Shown here: positions 1-8,193 of the stretch, piece after piece | Numbering within the stretch: position 1 is the stretch's first letter | How the letters are laid out: each line of letters opens with the position of its first letter | IMG/VR virus record: IMGVR_UViG_3300042516_005475 | Coordinates: 1 to 64,000 of that record | Length of the DNA stretch: 64,000 nt | Source of the DNA: a virus | Strand: one strand, 5' to 3' | Notes under the pieces: model-generated | The model's input: only the letters and a program-made list of their open reading frames with translations | Databases searched by the model: none | What the model was told of the DNA's origin: nothing | Position numbers and translations under genes: made by a program

Positions 1-1089
1 AGCAGCACCACGGCGGTGACGAACTGCAATTCTGTTTGCTTCAACGATCAACTTCTGATAGAAGTCGCGATTACGCTCAGCCAACCAGCGACCGTCAGCA
101 GCAGAAGCTGTCCAGCTTGTTACGGAACCGTAAGAAGCATACTTCAAGCAGACTTGGATCATTCTGATGACCATTTCACGATCGATTTCAGCCTGGAGCT
201 CATAGCTCATGGCGTTTGTCAATTCAGCATCGATATCGATACCGTTCATGTTCTTCAAGTCCTGCTCCAACTCAACAGACCAACGAGCAGCTAGTCTGCG
301 GGTACCAGCTTCAACGGCTGTCTTCTCGAAGGAGATAGAAGCTGTTGGGATCTGAGAAGTGAACTCGTAGTTGGCTAGCAACTGAGCAACACCTTGATCA
401 GAATCAATAATCTGGAAGTTGGTGTTGTTTTCATATGCTGCTAATTCAGCAGAAGAAGCACCAGTGAAACGGGTGTCTAGGTATTGGTAACCAAGTTCAC
501 CAGAATAGGTACCACCGAACGTACCAGTGTTACCTGGGCTCACTACACCAGCAGCAGCAGCCTGCCATGGGTAAGGTCCAGGGTTGCCGTAGGCAGCATC
601 ATTGTACTTGCCTGGGATCTGGCTACCTAGTACGTCATTGTCGTACTTGTAACGTAGAGCGAAGGCGAGACCAACTGGACCGCTCATTGGCTGAACACCA
701 ACGATTTCGTTAGTGATCAACTCAGGGAAGGTACGGCGGATCATTGGAATGAGGATCTTTGGCAAACGAGCATCACCGGTAGCATACCAGTCAGCATTCG
801 TATCGCCAGTAGAGTTGTTTACGGCTGCACCGTAACCACCCATACCACCTACTGCACCGTATGCGCCACCGAAAGCTGATTGAGTAGATCCAGAAACGTT
901 AGCGCCGGATTCTTCAATGCACCATCTCTCTTGGTTCTCAAGAAGAATGGCAGTGTTAAGACGTGTGTGATCGTCTTCGATGTTTCTCACGTTCTTGCTG
1001 TTAAAATCAAGAACAGGTGACCACTTCTCAAGAAGAGCGCCAGCTCTATCTGGAGAAATATATGACTGTGAAGGTCTGATATTTTTCAT
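1..1089 (-). CDS. 23: Major capsid protein, gp23-like (C-terminus cut by window edge)
   Basis: Forms the hexamers of the head shell. Reading the minus strand from the ATG at 1089 gives 363 codons open to the window edge. Residues 127-140 (NEIVGVQPMSGPVG) and the following FALRYKY are typical of gp23. T4 gp23 loses about 65 N-terminal residues to the gp21 protease; here an IEE|S site after residue 60 fits the (L/I)xE rule. The processed N-terminus would be Gly/Ala/Tyr-rich (residues 61-95). The gene follows the protease and scaffold genes, as in T4, and has its own late-type box directly upstream. Recognition is firm; the cleavage site is inferred. Confidence 0.95.
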   Translation of the reverse strand, partial: MKNIRPSQSYISPDRAGALLEKWSPVLDFNSKNVRNIEDDHTRLNTAILLENQERWCIEESGANVSGSTQSAFGGAYGAVGGMGGYGAAVNNSTGDTNADWYATGDARLPKILIPMIRRTFPELITNEIVGVQPMSGPVGLAFALRYKYDNDVLGSQIPGKYNDAAYGNPGPYPWQAAAAGVVSPGNTGTFGGTYSGELGYQYLDTRFTGASSAELAAYENNTNFQIIDSDQGVAQLLANYEFTSQIPTASISFEKTAVEAGTRRLAARWSVELEQDLKNMNGIDIDAELTNAMSYELQAEIDREMVIRMIQVCLKYASYGSVTSWTASAADGRWLAERNRDFYQKLIVEANRIAVRHRRGAA

Positions 1090-1094
1090 ATGTT

Positions 1095-1102
1095 TATTTA
1101 TT
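1095..1102 (-). promoter_or_regulatory. Late promoter box of the capsid gene
   Basis: AATAAATA on the minus strand, five bases before the ATG. This matches the T4 late consensus TATAAATA at 7 of 8 positions. The predicted +1 falls on the start codon. Confidence 0.6.
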
Positions 1103-1160
1103 TTTAGACATTATATGATGTCAAATCATAATCAGGCTTATGCCTCAATGGAAATTTATT

Positions 1161-2066
1161 TTAGTGTCTTGATAGCTCCTGCATGTACAACTTCAATGGA
1201 GGGTGATCAGAAGCTTCTGATGTACCTTCCTCGATTACCTGTTGAGTATTTTCAACTACAGGGCGATCAAGATTTCTAGAAACAGACTGTGATACAGCTT
1301 GCTCGGTTAGAGTCTCGATGTTCTTAGCTTCTTGCTTTTCAAACATCTTGCTTGTATAGTCATAGTTTTCTTTAATGAATTCAGCAGACTTACCCTTGAA
1401 TACCTTGGCCAAATATGCCTTCTTGTTATCAGATAAACCAGCTGTCTTCTGTTCAAAAATTAAATTAGAGACTGCTCTATTGTAAGATTCATTGAGCTGC
1501 TTGTTATCAGCCTTAAGAGCCTCAATGATCTTGGAGCTTTCATCAATCTTTTGCTTACCATCCAATACGGCTTCGCGAATTGATTCTTTACCGAGTACTA
1601 GATCGATAGAAAGCATGCTGCGTAGTTCGTTTAGAACTTGAGCAGAGCGTCTGTTTTGTACAGCCTCTTCAATGGCTGTCTTTGGCAAGTTCTCATCGAG
1701 GTATGACTCGAGATAGTTGGAAATTGATTCAACAAGAGATTGCTTGAATGATGCAGCATCCTCATTGAGAGCCTTCTCGTACTTGCGTACAACAGTCTTG
1801 AGTTTACCAGCATGGTTCTCGTTGATTGCTTCAACAACCTTCAAAAGCTTCTCAGAGTGATTACGGTCAATAGCCTCAACGAGCTTCTCTACCTTGGCAG
1901 AGTGATCTTCGTCGATTTGTACCAATAAACTCTCGAGTTGCAATTTTGCACGATCTTCAGCAGCCTTGTTTACTTGCTGCTCGAATGCCTCAGAAATTTG
2001 ATTTAGTGATTCCTCACTAAGAATATCCTTGGTAACTTCCTTTAATTTTTCAATTAGAGCTGACAT
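1161..2066 (-). CDS. 22: Prohead core scaffold protein, gp22-like
   Basis: 301 residues, almost entirely helical and charged, placed between the protease and capsid genes exactly as gene 22 in T4, where it is the major scaffold digested by gp21 during maturation. Residues about 53-95 hold three tandem copies of a roughly 17-residue unit built around H-S/A-x-K-L-x-x-V-V-E-A-I, suggesting a repeated helical segment. The call rests on position, length and composition more than on motifs. Confidence 0.8.
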   Translation of the reverse strand: MSALIEKLKEVTKDILSEESLNQISEAFEQQVNKAAEDRAKLQLESLLVQIDEDHSAKVEKLVEAIDRNHSEKLLKVVEAINENHAGKLKTVVRKYEKALNEDAASFKQSLVESISNYLESYLDENLPKTAIEEAVQNRRSAQVLNELRSMLSIDLVLGKESIREAVLDGKQKIDESSKIIEALKADNKQLNESYNRAVSNLIFEQKTAGLSDNKKAYLAKVFKGKSAEFIKENYDYTSKMFEKQEAKNIETLTEQAVSQSVSRNLDRPVVENTQQVIEEGTSEASDHPPLKLYMQELSRH

Positions 2067-2069
2067 ATG

Positions 2070-2210
2070 TTAAAAAAGTGGTTTGTTCAAAGCAGTTTTA
2101 ATACGGCTTTTAATCTTATTATCTAAGACTTGTTGTAAATATTTATTAGCCTCAGAGTAATTTTTTACCCCAACATGCTTAATAAATGACTTAATAAGTT
2201 GAGTTTCCAT
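2070..2210 (-). CDS. Small (46 aa) protein, possible minor prohead core protein
   Basis: A 46-residue frame (METQLIKSFIKHVGVKNYSE at its start) fills the gap between the protease and scaffold genes with 4-base spacing on each side. A late-type box lies five bases before its ATG, which supports it being real. T4 has small core proteins (gp67, gp68) in this neighbourhood. The body (EANKYLQQVL, then KIKSRI) has the look of those short helical proteins, but similarity is weak and the role is inferred from context. Confidence 0.6.
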   Translation of the reverse strand: METQLIKSFIKHVGVKNYSEANKYLQQVLDNKIKSRIKTALNKPLF

Positions 2211-2214
2211 ATAA

Positions 2215-2889
2215 TTATTTAAGCTTATTGATAAAAATTAATACTTGCTCTCTCAAATATTTATCCACATCTTTGCGAGGCAAGTTACCAATAGACTTTT
2301 CAAACTTATTATAAGCCTCTTCTAGATCACCAGTATCACTTAAAATCCATTGTTTAGACTCTAGAATACCGTTAACAAATGCTTTGGGACATGAAGGATC
2401 TGCAACTACGTCAATAGCAACAAGCTTCATGTTCTTTACTCTATTTACATCTTCTTTAATAGAGTCTGGTTCTAATTGACCTAAACATCTTGTTGAGACG
2501 CCAGGAGTAACTCCATCATCAATAAGATTTTGTACAATCTTACCCATTGGAGTACTTAGAACGAGGGACTTTCCTACAAAGTAATTACCTTCTTGTCTTA
2601 AATTTTGGACACTGTGACAGGCTCTTGCTAGATCAATATCAACAGTGGTTGGGTGGTTTAGTTCTCCTAATGCTCTACCTGACTTAATCATCTCATCGGA
2701 ATATCTCTTTACTTCAGAGACCATTTCCATTAAATCATATAGACGTCTATTTTTATTGACCTCGTTTGCCATCATGAAAGGCCCTTCGATGTATAATCTT
2801 GGCCCTTTCCCGTCGCGCAGATTCTTTTCCTCTTTAATATAAGTAAAGCTGCCGAAATCAGGAGTTTCAACTAATAGTCTGTGTGGCAT
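2215..2889 (-). CDS. 21: Prohead core protease, gp21-like
   Basis: Serine protease that cuts scaffold, capsid and internal proteins during head maturation. 224 residues. His79 in GELNHP and Ser132 in GVSTRCLG occupy the places of the catalytic His and Ser of the T4 gp21/herpesvirus-assemblin fold. The region YIEGPFMMANEVNKNRRLY near residues 33-51 is also characteristic. Its substrates appear to include the capsid protein and many small head proteins elsewhere in this window. A TATAAATA box lies at 2903-2910, 13 bases before the ATG. Confidence 0.92.
   Translation of the reverse strand: MPHRLLVETPDFGSFTYIKEEKNLRDGKGPRLYIEGPFMMANEVNKNRRLYDLMEMVSEVKRYSDEMIKSGRALGELNHPTTVDIDLARACHSVQNLRQEGNYFVGKSLVLSTPMGKIVQNLIDDGVTPGVSTRCLGQLEPDSIKEDVNRVKNMKLVAIDVVADPSCPKAFVNGILESKQWILSDTGDLEEAYNKFEKSIGNLPRKDVDKYLREQVLIFINKLK
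2216..2223 (-). promoter_or_regulatory. Late promoter box of the 46-aa gene
   Basis: CTTAAATA on the minus strand, five bases before the ATG at 2210. It is a weaker match (6/8) but has the same spacing as the other late boxes. Confidence 0.4.
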
Positions 2890-2902
2890 ATAATTATAAA
2901 AT

Positions 2903-2910
2903 TATTTATA
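2903..2910 (-). promoter_or_regulatory. Late promoter box of the protease gene
   Basis: Perfect TATAAATA on the minus strand, 13 bases upstream of the protease ATG, predicting a leader of about 8 bases. Confidence 0.6.
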
Positions 2911-2927
2911 GTAAACGTTAGTATTTT

Positions 2928-3386
2928 TTAAGATTTTTTTGGAAAGAGCTGTTTTTCTGTCAAAATTAGGAAGTCAAAATCTTTGCCCTCACACCATTTT
3001 TTAGCAGCTTCCCACTTAGCCATATTCTTAGCATATGTTGTAGCCTCAGTAACATAAGTACTTTGTTTTTTATTACCGTGCTGTTTGGGTGGCTCTGTTT
3101 GCTTGGATGGCTTTATCTCAACGAGAAACTTCTTTACAGTATTTTCATTAATCTTGTAAACTATACTATTGTCTACATAGTACTTGTGAAATTTATTATC
3201 AAGCGGTGATTTGTATGGAATAACTACAGCTTCTGAAGTCCATTCAAGAACTTTAGGGTTATTATCACACCAACGAAAGAAAAACAATTCATAGCTACTC
3301 CTGTAAACAGGGTCTTGTGTTCCAAGATATTTTGATCTGTTTACAGGTTTATAAATTCCTTTTTTATATTGGCCAACTTTAAACAT
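2928..3386 (-). CDS. 4: Head completion protein, gp4-like
   Basis: 152 residues. The segment YRSSYELFFFRWCDNNPKVLEW followed by VIPYKSPLD is the signature of T4 gp4 (gp50/65), a nuclease-like head-completion protein that trims or finishes packaged DNA before tail joining. A downstream Asp (VDN) and EIK (LVEIKP) fit a PD-(D/E)xK-type core. Its ATG overlaps the stop of the upstream gp13-like gene by one base, implying translational coupling. Confidence 0.85.
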   Translation of the reverse strand: MFKVGQYKKGIYKPVNRSKYLGTQDPVYRSSYELFFFRWCDNNPKVLEWTSEAVVIPYKSPLDNKFHKYYVDNSIVYKINENTVKKFLVEIKPSKQTEPPKQHGNKKQSTYVTEATTYAKNMAKWEAAKKWCEGKDFDFLILTEKQLFPKKS

Positions 3387-4258
3387 TATCCAACAAAGAA
3401 TAATGGAGGTTCGGCATCTCCGAAACCTGCTGTAGACTTTGTAAACAATTGAGTTTCTAGTTTTTCTTTCTCAGCTAAACCTTGACTCAACATGTCATTA
3501 TAGTTTACAGTACCACCTCCGAATAAACTTTGTCCGGCATACTTACCTCTTATTTGGCCAATTGCTATCTTTGTAAGTGCTAATGAGTATTGCTGTACCC
3601 AAGGCTCCATGACAATATATTTTATTTGACGTTCTACATAACAACCAATTAAACCAAACCAACGACTAGAAACTGTTTGTACGGATGGGTCCGGTAAAAT
3701 CTTTAGGTACTGTGTTCTTGGATCAAAATAGAAGTAATAATACTGAGTAAGAGTCTTCGCTCTTGTGCTCATATACATCTGAGTAATGTGCCAGCTTACC
3801 AAATCAAAACCGTAGTTACCAAGAGCATAGTTAAAGTAGGTTTGCTGAGCCAATGTTTGTTCAATAGTAAACAATGTATTAGTACCAGTTGTAGTACCTT
3901 GATCCAAAGAGAATACATCAACGACTTTTCTATAATTATCTAGATCATAGTCAAAGTTTGCTGAGAGAGCACTCATCAAAGGTGTAATAGTAAACAATGT
4001 ATCAAGCTTTACACCAGCATAGTGATCGTATAAAGCGCTATCAAAAATAAGAAACTCTTCAGTATAGCCTGCATACTTTGTAAACAATTCACAAGCCATG
4101 GAAATGTTCTCATATACAATATCTTGAGTAACTTCAAGCTTTAGTACTGGAGCACCGAGCTGAAAGCCAATTCTTTGAGCCAATCTACTGTAAGAATTAA
4201 TCTTAGTATCTAAATTGGTATTTTGATAATATGCTACTGGGTTACAAGGTATTGACAT
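3386..4258 (-). CDS. 13: Neck protein, gp13-like
   Basis: 290 residues. The N-terminal LGAPVLKLEVTQDIVYENIS and the C-terminal W-V-Q-Q-Y-S-L-A-L-T-K-I-A-I-G-Q-I-R-G-K-Y block fit the gp13 head-tail connector family, which closes the portal after packaging and accepts the tail. It lies between portal and gp4 genes. The gp14 partner is about 46 kb away at 50863-51648, whereas 13 and 14 are adjacent in T4. Confidence 0.78.
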   Translation of the reverse strand: MSIPCNPVAYYQNTNLDTKINSYSRLAQRIGFQLGAPVLKLEVTQDIVYENISMACELFTKYAGYTEEFLIFDSALYDHYAGVKLDTLFTITPLMSALSANFDYDLDNYRKVVDVFSLDQGTTTGTNTLFTIEQTLAQQTYFNYALGNYGFDLVSWHITQMYMSTRAKTLTQYYYFYFDPRTQYLKILPDPSVQTVSSRWFGLIGCYVERQIKYIVMEPWVQQYSLALTKIAIGQIRGKYAGQSLFGGGTVNYNDMLSQGLAEKEKLETQLFTKSTAGFGDAEPPLFFVG

Positions 4259-4264
4259 ATATTA

Positions 4265-6076
4265 TTAGGTTGGTAGTGCAGAAGCTTCAGCGCCTGGAGC
4301 TGGTGTTGGAGCTGCTCCACCTTCTGGTGCAGTACCTGGAGCAGGAGCCTCTCCACCCTCAGCGCCAGGTAAAGGAGTAAAGGCTGGAGGAGCTCCTCCA
4401 CCACCCATACCACCACCCCCACCACCAAAGCCAGCAATCTGACCTTCAGCGGAGGTAGGCTCGGCTTGTTTTTGTTCCCAATCAGGGCCTGTGTTAACAA
4501 TTTGAGCGAGCTCCCATTTCAATCCAGCATCTTTCTTTAACCATTCTCTGTTAGCCTTGATATCAACATCAGACCAACCCAAGTACTTCTTCATGGCAAA
4601 AGAAGTAGAGAACATTTCATTAGAAGATACTTGACCGAAGTTAGCAAATTTTAATTCAAGAATCTGGTTCTGTCTTAGTTCGTAATAATTTGTTGGTGGT
4701 ACAAATTCAAGCTGAACATCACTCTCTGCAATATCATAGGTTTCAAGCAAACCTTTTAGCTTGAGCTGAGTAATAAAGGCTGGACGTAAACCAGCAGCAA
4801 ATGTTCTTTGCAATCTAATAATAAAGTTAGCAAACTTTAGCTCTTCTCTTAAGATAGTTGCAGAATCATTAGTAGTATCTTCTGGGTTAAGTCTTGTTAC
4901 AGGTACCTTAAGAGCCTTATAAAGCTTCTTAATAAAATAGTTTAAGTCATCTAACTGGCCTAGATTCTGACCTGCAGCTAATGTTGTAACAGTTGTACCT
5001 TCACCACCTTGTCTCTTAGCAAACCAGAAAGCATCCATCATTGATTGTGGATTATAAGTCAAAACTGGTGAGCCGTTGTAAGCATCATAGCTCTTTTTGC
5101 TCCAGAAGTTATTCATCAACTTCTTTAAGTAAGCCTCAGCTTTTGGCTTAGGCATATCACCAACATCAACATTAAACACCAATCTCTCAGGAGCTCTAAC
5201 TAAACGATAAATGATAATAGAATCTTCAATCAAAGATAATTGACGATAGGCTCTTCTAGCATTTTCAATGAATGGTACACGAATAGTCTTTGATTGATTC
5301 CAAATACCAGAATTAATATACATAATCTGGTTCTTTTCCATTGGAATTAATTCAAATTTACCAGTAGTAGATTGTCTCTTGCTAGCCTCTGTCTTTGAAT
5401 TTCCAGCAAAAGGTTTGCGGAGCAAAAACCCTTTAATCAAAAGATTCTGTACATTTTCATATACTGGATCGATTAGTTCGCATGGAATGTTAATAAAGCC
5501 AAGAATACCTTTGTCTGGTTCTTTTTGACTTACAACATTTTCGAAATATAACTCACCATCCATTAAGAGCATTCTAATATACTCCCAACCTTTGCTTTCA
5601 AGATCTAGCTTCTGTAAGAACTTTTGTAGCTCTTTATTAATAATAGTTGAAACTTTTTCATCGTGTTGAAAGTTACGTAAATTAAGCTTTACTATCTCGT
5701 TATGCTCATCTTTATTAAGAAATGAATCACAAATTTCATCTAGAGCATCAGCTACCTCAGCAAACTGAGCCATGATTCTGTATTCAAGCAAACGACGAGT
5801 CTTATCAAAGTCGACGTTAGCATACATGAACTGGCTATAGTTCTTATCAATAGTAATACCACCCATTGGGTGTGTATCCAGTTTTGGTGTTGAAACAGCC
5901 TGTCGGTTCAACATTTGGGCTTTATTTGAGCCCATTCCGTAAAACAATTTATATTTTGGGTTAATTACATCTAACGGATCGACATTATTCAAAGGGGATG
6001 TGTAAGGAAGCTTTGAATATATCATATTCATTACTTGACCCATTGTGTCGTTTTTTGATGAACCATCAATTGCCAT
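4265..6076 (-). CDS. 20: Portal vertex protein, gp20-like
   Basis: 603 residues. Dodecameric portal through which DNA enters and leaves the head. The segments RIMAQFAEVADALDEICDSF and RAPERLVFNVDVGDMPKPKA and the GQNLGQLDDLNYF/PVTRLNPED block are strongly characteristic of T4-like portals. The last ~65 residues are an added low-complexity Gly/Pro/Ala tail (GGGGGGMGGGG, then repeated PAPG). A late box lies five bases before the ATG. Confidence 0.95.
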   Translation of the reverse strand: MAIDGSSKNDTMGQVMNMIYSKLPYTSPLNNVDPLDVINPKYKLFYGMGSNKAQMLNRQAVSTPKLDTHPMGGITIDKNYSQFMYANVDFDKTRRLLEYRIMAQFAEVADALDEICDSFLNKDEHNEIVKLNLRNFQHDEKVSTIINKELQKFLQKLDLESKGWEYIRMLLMDGELYFENVVSQKEPDKGILGFINIPCELIDPVYENVQNLLIKGFLLRKPFAGNSKTEASKRQSTTGKFELIPMEKNQIMYINSGIWNQSKTIRVPFIENARRAYRQLSLIEDSIIIYRLVRAPERLVFNVDVGDMPKPKAEAYLKKLMNNFWSKKSYDAYNGSPVLTYNPQSMMDAFWFAKRQGGEGTTVTTLAAGQNLGQLDDLNYFIKKLYKALKVPVTRLNPEDTTNDSATILREELKFANFIIRLQRTFAAGLRPAFITQLKLKGLLETYDIAESDVQLEFVPPTNYYELRQNQILELKFANFGQVSSNEMFSTSFAMKKYLGWSDVDIKANREWLKKDAGLKWELAQIVNTGPDWEQKQAEPTSAEGQIAGFGGGGGGMGGGGAPPAFTPLPGAEGGEAPAPGTAPEGGAAPTPAPGAEASALPT

Positions 6077-6081
6077 AAAAT

Positions 6082-6089
6082 TATTTATT
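6082..6089 (-). promoter_or_regulatory. Late promoter box of the portal gene
   Basis: AATAAATA on the minus strand exactly five bases before the ATG at 6076; a leaderless late transcript is predicted. Confidence 0.6.
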
Positions 6090-6117
6090 GTTTAGAACAT
6101 GTATTTCAATTTTATTA

Positions 6118-7494
6118 TTACAAATGTGTTGGTGTAGGAGTAGGGGTACTACTAGTTGTTATTGAAGGGGTAGGTGAAGCAGAAGGAGTAAAGCAGAATG
6201 GGAATACATTAGAGTTAATATAACCACCACCAGTCATAATAGTAAACGAGGTATTAATGTCGTAACCCAAACCACCTGGCTTATAAGCATAGTTAATTAC
6301 CCCTTGAGGAGTCAAACCTTGCAAGTACCAACCATTTAGAGATGGTAAGTAAGTCAAGTGAGAAGTTGGAGCTGTGTTATTTGTGTATTGTATCACATCA
6401 TCTGTAACACGGTATAATACACCGTTAATGTATAGAGAGTAAGTTAATCTGCCTACAAATGCTAATGTATAGCAACCATAAACACAGAAGTCGTTACCAA
6501 CACCTGTAATAATAATTGCAGGTCCAAGGGTTGGTGTTAATCCTGGAGTTAATGTAGGGGTAGGTGTAGGTGTCGGTGTTGTAGTTTGAGTTGGAGTAAC
6601 CCCTGGGGTGCTTGTCGGTGTAATTGTCGGTGTACCTGTAGAGGTAACAGACTGAGTTGGGGTAGGTGTTGGGGTAGGAGAAAGAATACCAGGAGTCGTA
6701 GTAACAGTGGGTGTTGGTGTAGGTGTCGCAGGACTAACATCAAATATTGTAATACCATCTGAAATACAATATCCAGACTTATTAAATGTAATAAACTTAA
6801 TTGTCTGACCACTACTAAAATTACTTAAAGGTGGTAGGGTAAATAAAGCTTTACTGTTTGATAGTTTAACGAAGTTTGTTACTCTTACAGCCGAAAATGC
6901 TGGATAAGCTGTAGAGAGATTATAAACAGTGGTTGGTAAGTATCTTAACGAAACTAGATTTGCTGGAGAGAAGAAATTAACATACTCTGTAGTTAATGGA
7001 GAAAATAACGAATTGTCAGTAGCGCTAAGATAAATTTCATCTAAGAATAAAAAGTTACCTGTAATTGTTACATCTCTAAATGTAGATCTCTTACCATATC
7101 TTGAATAATGAACATATGAAATACATGGCAAAGCTGATATAACTACAGTCTCAGTTAATATAGAACTTGCTGGTAAAGTGTATATATCCCCACCTGAAAC
7201 ATATTCAGATGTTATGTAAATTGTTTCTGTAAGATTAGAACTGGCTGGAAGAGAGTAGGTATTTCCACCTGAAACGTATTCAGATGTTATATAAATCGTT
7301 TCAGTTAAATTAGAACTAGCTGGTAAAGTATATGTATTTCCACCTGAAACATAATCAGATGTTATATAAATGGTCTCTGTAAGACTGGAACTAGGAGGTA
7401 ATGAGTAGGTGTCCCCACCTGAAACGTATGCAGCTGTAATGTATATTGTTTCGGTTAGATTCGAACTATAAGGTGGGTAGTTTGTAGAACTCAT
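6118..7494 (-). CDS. Repeat-containing, Pro/Thr-linked structural protein
   Basis: 458 residues, not assignable to a T4 gene. After nine residues there are four 25-residue tandem repeats (consensus SSNLTETIYITSxYVSGGxT, then YxLPA) and part of a fifth. A beta-rich region with several aromatics follows. Next comes a long Pro/Thr linker (residues about 252-325, PTPTP and TxTP runs), a second compact domain with a Cys pair (FCVYGCY), and a final PTPTPT tail. This layout is typical of exposed adhesin or decoration proteins. It sits between the portal and gp15 genes, with three bases to the latter, so it is probably a virion component. Function is inferred. Confidence 0.75.
   Translation of the reverse strand: MSSTNYPPYSSNLTETIYITAAYVSGGDTYSLPPSSSLTETIYITSDYVSGGNTYTLPASSNLTETIYITSEYVSGGNTYSLPASSNLTETIYITSEYVSGGDIYTLPASSILTETVVISALPCISYVHYSRYGKRSTFRDVTITGNFLFLDEIYLSATDNSLFSPLTTEYVNFFSPANLVSLRYLPTTVYNLSTAYPAFSAVRVTNFVKLSNSKALFTLPPLSNFSSGQTIKFITFNKSGYCISDGITIFDVSPATPTPTPTVTTTPGILSPTPTPTPTQSVTSTGTPTITPTSTPGVTPTQTTTPTPTPTPTLTPGLTPTLGPAIIITGVGNDFCVYGCYTLAFVGRLTYSLYINGVLYRVTDDVIQYTNNTAPTSHLTYLPSLNGWYLQGLTPQGVINYAYKPGGLGYDINTSFTIMTGGGYINSNVFPFCFTPSASPTPSITTSSTPTPTPTHL
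7135..7467 (-). repeat. Tandem 75-bp coding repeats (4 full + 1 partial)
   Basis: Codes the 25-residue SSNLTETIYIT...YVSGG...LPA units of the surround gene. The copies differ mainly at silent and a few variable positions, consistent with stepwise duplication. Confidence 0.85.
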
Positions 7495-7496
7495 TT

Positions 7497-8162
7497 TTAG
7501 TATACATCAAATCCAGAAACAGGTATGAAATTAGCGTCAATTACAAAAATATTATTAACAGACCCTTGATCTTTTGGAAACAACCAACCTTTTATAGTAA
7601 AGCTAGTATCTGCTGAGACTCTATAAGGAGTTGTACTATCAATATCTGTTGGATAGGACATGTTCATACTCTCAGACCATAACACCTCTGTTCTTATCTC
7701 TTGAGGTACTTGCACGAAAGCTGGTGGTATTTTCCAAGATATAACTACGTAAGGGTTACTGTATGGTATGAAATTGCTTAGTATCTGATCCATATCTGTT
7801 TGATATTTGGTCAAGATACTCATGTTAACATTAATGTTGATTGGGGTTGGTTGAGGTAGAAAATCTGTTGTACCAACACCATTGTTAGCATAAAAAGAAC
7901 CTAAAATCTTATTGAATACTCTTGAGCTATCTCTTTGAATACCACCAATTGTTACAGCAATTACTGGTAAAGTTAAATGCATTGACTTGTTAACTAAGTC
8001 TTGTATAACTCTTTGTTTTGGTGAATAAACGTATGAAACTCTAAGTTTTTTCTCATCAGGTACTCTGTCTTTGTCATATCGATTAATAACTACAGAGTTA
8101 AAGGCAGCTACGAACTGCGTAATCAGATCTTTTATTTCAAAATAGAATGGTTGATCTCTCAC
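7497..8162 (-). CDS. 15: Tail sheath terminator/completion protein, gp15-like
   Basis: 221 residues from a GTG start. T4 gp15 forms the hexameric ring that ends the sheath and tube and binds the neck. The order of conserved pieces matches: RVSYVYSPKQRVIQDLVN, LPVIAVTIGGIQRD, P-I-N-I-N-V-N-M-S-I-L-T-K-Y-Q-T-D-M-D-Q, and a C-terminal FTIKGWLFP. The GTG is supported by a perfect TATAAATA box five bases upstream. Confidence 0.85.
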   Translation of the reverse strand: MRDQPFYFEIKDLITQFVAAFNSVVINRYDKDRVPDEKKLRVSYVYSPKQRVIQDLVNKSMHLTLPVIAVTIGGIQRDSSRVFNKILGSFYANNGVGTTDFLPQPTPININVNMSILTKYQTDMDQILSNFIPYSNPYVVISWKIPPAFVQVPQEIRTEVLWSESMNMSYPTDIDSTTPYRVSADTSFTIKGWLFPKDQGSVNNIFVIDANFIPVSGFDVY

Positions 8163-8167
8163 AGAAA

Positions 8168-8175
8168 TATTTATA
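8168..8175 (-). promoter_or_regulatory. Late promoter box of gene 15
   Basis: Perfect TATAAATA on the minus strand followed by five bases and the GTG start. It lies in a 31-base gap shared with the divergent glycosyltransferase-like gene. Confidence 0.7.
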
Positions 8176-8193
8176 AGTAGTTTAGGCTTTTAT

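Noticed and set aside
16-294. Plus-strand open frame of 92 codons
   Set aside because: It lies opposite the clearly coding capsid gene and has no family features; a shadow of that gene.
6541-6730. Short GT-rich repeats considered as a CRISPR-like or regulatory array
   Set aside because: They are in-frame Pro/Thr codons of a coding linker, irregular in spacing and without unique spacers.
6549-6812. 87-codon minus-strand frame rich in Leu/His/Gln
   Set aside because: It is the shifted reading of the Pro/Thr linker repeats of the 6118-7494 gene; composition is an artefact of the repeat.
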